From the NCBI GenBank assembly GCA_036924285.1, contig JAYKYS010000009.1, positions 21,184,001 through 21,248,000 on the forward strand: 64,000 bases of DNA, given 5' to 3'. Source of the DNA: Asterella californica. Its lineage: Eukaryota > Streptophyta > Marchantiopsida > Marchantiales > Aytoniaceae. Both the position numbers and the translations under genes were made by a program. Numbering within the stretch: position 1 is the first letter of the stretch; the number at the start of each line of letters is the position of its first letter. Of this stretch, positions 58,090 through 64,000 are shown piece by piece. The notes below the pieces were generated by a model, which worked only from the letters and a program-made list of their open reading frames with translations, had not been told where the DNA came from and did not search any database.

Positions 58090-59520
58090 ATAGTACAAAT
58101 ACTGAAGCAGCCAAGTTCTACTCCATCATCTCTCATAAAGTCTCCAAAAAGAAAAAAAAGACAAGAGATAATTATTCCATTTGAAACACCAAGTGTAGAT
58201 AAAAACTTGTCAGTGTTAATAGACAACATAGAATATGTGAAACAAAATGATATTTTTAAGATATTATACTAAATAAATATGGTAATATTAATAAGTCCAT
58301 AACAAAAAGCTCTTTTCTTTTATTCGATATGATCGATCGTCGTATAGAAAAGACTATTACATGTAGTGCCCAAGGCAACAACGTTGTAAATTGGGCAGAT
58401 AAAGTTTACAAAAATATGTATTGTAGGATATAATACTTTGGTCGTAGGGCAGTGTAGGTAGAGAGGCCAATAAAAACTCTCAGTCACAGAGGGGATGCCA
58501 AATTCATCCTCTTGATCGATGGACAGACGACGTTTCAGACAATTACGCATTGGAGTTCTACTCCAATTTTCAAATTCTAGCACTTCATGCATATCTGAAT
58601 GTGCATGCGTCACCTTACTGTTCGATTCACGATAGTAGACATATCTGTTGCCGTTATTGCTGTACACGGTGAAAATGAATATCAAAAATTTGAGATCACA
58701 ATCGTGGATGATGATTCTGAAGAAGACAAGATGACGGTAAGTAGTTATGTACTTTAAATAACTTATGTTTATAAATTTATTTCGCAACTGATTAAAATTT
58801 TTTCTATTCATGAAACTTCTAGACTAACACATTTTGTGTTCATGTTGCAATTGATCATCCATTATGATCTTGCAACAGAGTATAAAAATATTGAGACTAT
58901 TTTTCACTCTGGACATGCTGTATTGTTGCACTTGAAATCTGTATCAAGATAGATTTTGTCCACGAGAGAAGAAAATGATCTTCCAAAATTGCATACACAC
59001 GCAGCTACTATATGAACAACTCTTTCGGTCAAATCGAGAGTTGACATTTTGAAAAGAGTGCAGAAAATCCATATCACGAGAGAAAACAAAAACATCAAGG
59101 TATATAATCAATTTTTTATGTGAATAATCTGAATCAACTTTCCTATTCGCAGATATATCTTATGTTTATAACTTCTTTCCACGTGTTTAGGTACGTGGTA
59201 CTTTCAGACCACGTAATTATGATGATAGACCCTACAAATGCGTCACATGCAATTCGATGCACTTATAAATTCAAGATTTGAATCATCTTCAAGGTTTTTA
59301 CGAAAGTTGTAATCTGGATTGTCAATTACGACCCGTGCCATGGATTGAAGGAAATGTGGAAGATCTTTCCAATGGTAAACAATACATGGTCCATGCAAAA
59401 GGTAATTGGTTCCAAGATCTAACGGGCTAGTGGAAACGGAGGTTGTCCAAAACCCATTGAGATATGCTACTTGATCAAATTGAGGAGATCGCAATAGTAG
59501 GAATTTTCTCGTTTAATTCA
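58090..59520 (+). pseudogene. Unknown decayed coding fragments
   Basis: Three stretches have protein-like texture on the plus strand, separated by AT-rich, intron-like gaps and containing stops. 58071-58271 encodes a lysine-rich nuclear-signal-like KSPKRKKRQ, then IIIPFETPSVDKN. 58870-59100 reads IETIFHSGHAVLLHL and LHTHAATI. 59190-59440 reads FRPRNYDDRPYKCVTCNSMHL (in part) and CNLDCQLRPVPWIEGNVED. The CVTC and later cysteines suggest a zinc-binding module. I recognise no family; a lost accessory gene of the Helitron or of another transposon is possible. Confidence 0.3.
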
Positions 59521-60884
59521 AAAGGTGATTTTTGTGGATTTGATCAAGTATACAATTTGTAATTTATTTAATTTTCATTCGTACAACTATTATGATGATT
59601 TTTAATAATTTTTTAAAATCATTGACTCATGTCACCACAAATTAATTGCATCAATATAAGAATCTCTATCGAATATTACAAACCATTAATATAATGACAT
59701 CATTGAACTCTAACTTTTCTTTTTAACAGATCAAGGAGACTACATATGTTGAGAGAGAATCATCGAAAAGTTTGATAATTCTTACAATTTAATCTTTCAA
59801 CATCCATAAAATTCTAAGAACTTTTTATATCTAAATAATATAGTTACACAAATAGACGTAACGTTCAAGACTTCAAGATCTATTTTATATTCTACATTTA
59901 TTGTCTTGATATATGTGATATATTCCAAAATTTCAATTTTACCATTGAACTTAATTTAATGTATATAATATATAATAAAATTTATTTACGAAATTTATTT
60001 TATAGTATTTTTCTTTAAACATTAAAGTAAATCAATACCAGTTGTATATATTCCAAGGTAAATTCAACATTGCATGAAGTTTTTCAACAACGCTTTTTTT
60101 GATGTTGTTTTTCAGATTTATATCAGCTGATCAGACAGAGTCTGACCTGATGATATATATAGAACATGAAACTCTTTGGCAAACAAAAACTCATGGCGCC
60201 AAGAAAAGATGAATGCAACCTAAATTATCAAAATTTGAAAAGCATAAAACAAAAACATCAAAAGATTTCAAACAACAAACACTTTAGAAACGTGTTGTAG
60301 CTTTACCAAGTGTAACACTATGAACGTGCAAAACGCATGAAACAGTAAAGCCCACGGAGAAAGAAAAACAAAAACCACTTTGAAACGCTTTGAAACAACA
60401 ATTATTTACAAAATTTACTATTATTCAAACGTGATGTGACTCACAAACATCTTTGCAAACAAAAAAAATCGAAACGTGAAATTTAATTGCATTAAACGTA
60501 AATTCAAGATGGTTTCGAATGTAAATATTTCAGAAACATTCATTGTTCTTGAAATGTGACATCATTTTATACAATTTACATCAAACATCTTTGCACAGTG
60601 GAAATGTATGAAATTCAAACTTAATGCAACATATCAAATGTAGAAAATATTGAATATTACACGATCAATGTGCTTCTGCTCCACGTGATTCTTGCTCAAT
60701 ACTACTCGGAGGAGAAGAAAGAGAACTCAAACTTCATCATCGAACCATAGTCGAACAACCCAAGTTGAACAACCGTACAGTTATCACAATCAAGTATGTG
60801 GATTACAACCTTTGCATATTTTTCATGGATTATAATTTCTAAGTTTATCAAACAACAAACATAATCTTCTATTATCCGGTTTGG
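59521..60884. other. AT-rich non-coding region upstream of OTU gene
   Basis: No coding match. A TATATATAGAACATG at about 60154 is promoter-like. The words GAAACGTG, AAACGC and AACATCTTTGCA recur between 60280 and 60600 without regular spacing. Confidence 0.35.
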
Positions 60885-61385
60885 ATGTCTAAAGATTTGT
60901 CCAAATTTAAAAAGTGTGAAGATTTCATATATATTTCAGGAGATTGTATGCTTGATTCGATACAATATTTATTGCATCATAAATCTTCTATCGCATCTTT
61001 ACGAAATCAAACTCAAAATGAACTTTATAATATCTACTCAAGAGCTAGAGATACACATGATCCATTGATATCATCTTATTTCATAGAAGATGAATTGAGA
61101 ATGTCGCATCATGTCGAATATGTAGATGAATATATAACCAAAGTTGGTAAAATGACAACAGAAGGTGGTGTGTGGGGTGATTCTTTACGTCTCTTAGCTT
61201 TATCCTCCACACTACAGAAAAATATACACATATACAGTTCTACTTCTAGAAAGAATATAATTCAATTTCCAAACAACAACTCTTATCATGTTACTTTCAA
61301 TCTTCTATATGATGATAATGAAAGTAGTTCTGATCATTATGAACCAATCATATTGATTCATGATGAATTTCTTACTGTCAAATGA
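60885..61385 (+). CDS. OTU-domain cysteine protease-like protein
   Basis: 166 residues, open and uninterrupted, with the start MSKDLSKFKKCEDF. OTU family proteases remove ubiquitin or related modifiers. The nucleophile loop reads SGDCMLDSIQYLL (residues about 19-31) with the cysteine in place. The middle has VEYVDEYITKVGKMTTEGGVWGD (in part), matching the family's 'Y...M..-x-G-x-WGD' block. The C-terminal histidine lies in SDHYEPIIL (residues about 149-157). An aspartate before the GDC loop is replaced (ISGDC), so activity is not assured. It is followed by the Rep remnant on the same strand. Its intact frame contrasts with the broken Rep. Confidence 0.72.
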   Translation: MSKDLSKFKKCEDFIYISGDCMLDSIQYLLHHKSSIASLRNQTQNELYNIYSRARDTHDPLISSYFIEDELRMSHHVEYVDEYITKVGKMTTEGGVWGDSLRLLALSSTLQKNIHIYSSTSRKNIIQFPNNNSYHVTFNLLYDDNESSSDHYEPIILIHDEFLTVK

Positions 61386-61715
61386 GAGTATATAGTGAAA
61401 CAACTACAAGATTTACGATTAATTCATCTAAATATACAAATAGTATAATTAATACGTAAATTTATAAGTAAAAATTCTACTTATGAGAATGACTTAAACA
61501 CTATTTAAACTAGAATTTATAAACTAGGTATACATAAACTAGATCTCCAGAAAACCAAAGTAAACCATCTTTTGCAAGATATTGACTCTCACCAATTAAA
61601 CATTCTATATTCGGAACTCTTATTACTCTATCAAAAATATCAGTATTTATCCATAAGAGATGTCATAAAGAATTTCATACAATCTCATAAACAATATGAA
61701 ATATAACTCTTTAGA
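61386..61715 (+). other. Spacer between OTU gene and Rep remnant
   Basis: AT-rich; no coding match, although a decayed linker joining OTU and Rep cannot be excluded. Confidence 0.3.
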
Positions 61716-64000
61716 ATGAGAAAAACACTTTCTGATAAAATAAAACAATACAAAATAATGAATAAGACTAATTCAATCAACACATCTAACCGTACTTCTA
61801 AAAAACGAAAGAAACTATCATTAGAAAAAAAACACATAGATACTTACTCCAAGTCTTTACTAGACATCCATATCATTCATGTAACATATGCTATAAACAT
61901 GATTTCTTGATATAAAATATATCCAATCAAATTCATTACGATTTTATTTGCTCTTATGCTGAAACAACTAACATAACTTTTGAACAACTTAAAGATAATA
62001 TAAGGATTTGTTTGATGTGTATGCGGTATATAAAGGATAACAAAATACCTCTTTTCTTTGAGATATCTAGAGTTTACAATAAAAATACGATATCATATCT
62101 TGAATGTTTAAACGAAGTTGAAGAAAGATTGATCTCACCACGAGTCCTGTTCGAAAACATTCTATATACAATGGTCTTCAACAATGACATCTAAGAGATA
62201 GTGTTATCAATATCTCGTCAAATACAAACATGGTCCAACACATTTATCACGTATGGCCGATGAAGAAGGTTCTTCATAGTGGAAATCAAAAGAAAACTGA
62301 CTCTAAAATCAATCTATAAAACAAGCTACGTTCGATCTAACAAAGTAATGCGAGCTTTAGATTATCTTATTGATACACACTTATACAAACATCACAATAT
62401 CAAGCTGAATGAAAATTGGATTGACACTTTCAATGAAAATTATTTCAAAGAACAACTCCAATTCGATGAAGTAGAAACTACCGAAAAAAATAACGAGTTC
62501 GATGAAAATAATCATGAATCAAACACAAACATTGATACATTTATTGCAAACTTTTTAGATCTTGAAATGATTTACGCCAATGAAAAGTATAAACTTACTA
62601 TGGCTCCTAGCGAAGGATATCACCCTTTGTTTATTCAAAGATGAATTTTGTGAAGAGACTAATTTTCCTTGTTTGTTTTTTGACAACGGAAGAAACAAAC
62701 AAATCGTTTCGAAGATGTCATATCACAAACTAGCTTCATGGGAATTATTATACAAAACTCATAAATTTGCTAGACATTTGTCAAACATCTTTTTCAAGAT
62801 GTCCAAAATCTGCATCGAGAAAATTCTAAGCATTTCTTAGATTCGAGTAAGGAAAAGTAAACTACAAGGTTCTCCTTTGACGACGAAATAAGTCAAGGAT
62901 GACAATTTCAGACAACAACTTCTTATATCAGATCAAGCTTTTCCTTGTTTGTCCCAATTACGATTCACTTCAGACTATTACCAAGTCGTTAGGCGAAATC
63001 TTTACGCGATGATTAGGAAAGCCTACATTTTTCATTACTTTAACTGCGAACAAAAAAAACTGGAAATTGTTAATGAACACCGTATTCAAACTGAACAAAA
63101 TGGATAACCATATACTATTGCCGGATGATGAAGAAACCTTAAGTTCTTCACAAAAACAACAACTTCTTAGACAAGATCTTGTCACATGTGCACGATATTA
63201 CGAACATAGAATACAATATTTCCGTAAACTTATTCAACATAACCAATTCTTTGAGAAATGTATCTGATTTTCTTTCGTAACTGAATTTCAAGGCAGAGGC
63301 AGTCCAAATGATCACGGACTACTGTGGATAAAAAATGCTCCTGTTTTCAAGATAGATCTTTATGAATCAGTAACAACTTTCATAGACAAATACATTTCTA
63401 CTGATCGTCACTTATTGAGCGAAGAGAAGATCAAATGTCAAACTCATCATCACACAAATACTTACTATAAAAAAAGATCATCTTTTTTTGTCGATTTTGA
63501 TTTCCATGACATCCCATGTAAAAAATAACAATATTATCTCCTTTAACTAACGATGAACTCGACGATGAAACGAGGAGAGATATAAAACTTAAATCTATTA
63601 GAATTTCAAACATCATTTCTTCTTTCAAAACTAGATTGGAGATGAACTTCAATCCGTATCTTCAACATTTAGAACTTACATATGAAACTTACTTATTAAC
63701 TTTAAGATATTCTTTACCAAAACTTTCCATATATCTCAAACGGCATCCAATCGATATTTACATTAATTCTTTTCTAAAAAATGCTGCTTCGATTTGATAA
63801 GCTAACACAGATTGTCAATACGTGTTGGATCGACATGCTGCGGCACAATATTGTACATCATATCTAACAAAAGTAGACAATACAATAACAAATGAGATGA
63901 AGAAAATTAACAATAAATGTACTGAGGAAAATCAAGAAGTAAGCACACGAATAAAAAAGTTAGGCAATGCATTCTTAAATTTCAGACAAGTTTCGGCTCA
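61716..64000 (+). pseudogene. Helitron Rep protein, N-terminal half (broken)
   Basis: Rep would nick and copy the element by rolling circle. Order: basic leader (SKKRKKLSLEKKH); zinc-binding pairs CNIC and CLMC with DNKIP and NEVEERLISPRV (61880-62160, two frames); VEIKRKLTLKSIYKTSYVRS (62279 onward); MAPSEGYHPL and DEFCEETNFPCLF (62600-62690); ASWELLYKTHKFARHLSNIF to 62800; YAMIRKAYIF (62998-63030); NHILLPDDEETLSSSQ and CARYYEHRIQYFRKL (63067-63267). A TGA at 63265 precedes FVTEFQGRGSP. The HUH metal motif is NDH (63307-63315). LKRHPIDIYINSFL and the two catalytic tyrosines in AQYCTSYLTK (63849-63851, 63861-63863) are present. At least four frame changes or stops. The helicase lies beyond the window. 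Confidence 0.82.

Larger units (their letters stand above)
60885..64000 (+). mobile_element. Helitron with OTU gene, partial (Helitron2/Helentron-like)
   Basis: An OTU-type cysteine protease gene (60885-61385) is followed on the same strand by the N-terminal half of a Helitron Rep protein (61716-64000), running off the window edge before the helicase. OTU genes accompany Rep in the Helitron2/Helentron branch. Neither element end is identified; the left end could be anywhere between about 57 and 60.8 kb. The Rep part has stops and frame changes, so this copy is inactive. Confidence 0.75.

Overview
The window reads as nuclear DNA of a land plant or close streptophyte relative. The best evidence is an intact 17-exon katanin p80 (KTNB1-type) gene with GT-AG introns and a broken FRIGIDA-like gene copy, a family known from land plants. 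I cannot name the species; a non-seed plant such as a bryophyte is a guess. Most of the rest is transposable-element debris from at least six groups.

Layout. 1-21.6 kb is a three-deep nest of Ty3/gypsy LTR retrotransposons. The youngest, element A (plus strand, 6522-15001, paired 1276-bp LTRs, 4-bp target duplication), sits inside the gag gene of a relative, element B (minus strand, from before base 1 to 16999). B in turn sits inside the gag-protease region of a different lineage, element C (minus strand, 17000-21612). 22.4-28.5 kb holds element D, an old, decayed minus-strand relative of A and B, followed by AT-rich DNA with a cluster of short palindromes. 30.3-31.0 kb is a pogo/Tigger-type DNA transposon derivative with TIRs, TA target duplication and a truncated CENP-B-like transposase. 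31.7-34.4 kb is a Ty1/copia remnant carrying two copies of a roughly 350-bp hairpin-rich repeat (R1).

35.5-44.5 kb is the only clear host gene region: a GC-richer presumed promoter/5' leader, then katanin p80 encoding 794 residues (WD40 propeller, variable linker, con80 domain). p80 is the non-catalytic partner that targets and regulates the microtubule-severing katanin p60 ATPase. 44.5-52 kb is mostly non-coding with several local tandem repeats. 52.4-53.6 kb is a FRIGIDA-like pseudogene between 120-bp direct repeats, followed by a minus-strand LINE reverse-transcriptase remnant (53.7-54.9 kb). From about 57 kb the DNA is strongly AT-rich. It contains exon-like fragments of unknown kind, an open OTU-type cysteine protease gene (60885-61385), and the decayed N-terminal half of a Helitron Rep protein that runs off the window's right edge.

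The transposon genes carry frameshifts and stops, many at tryptophan positions through G-to-A changes, so none looks competent. Katanin p80 is intact in every exon I could place. Translations and alignments were done by eye; element boundaries marked uncertain need a dot-plot or library search.
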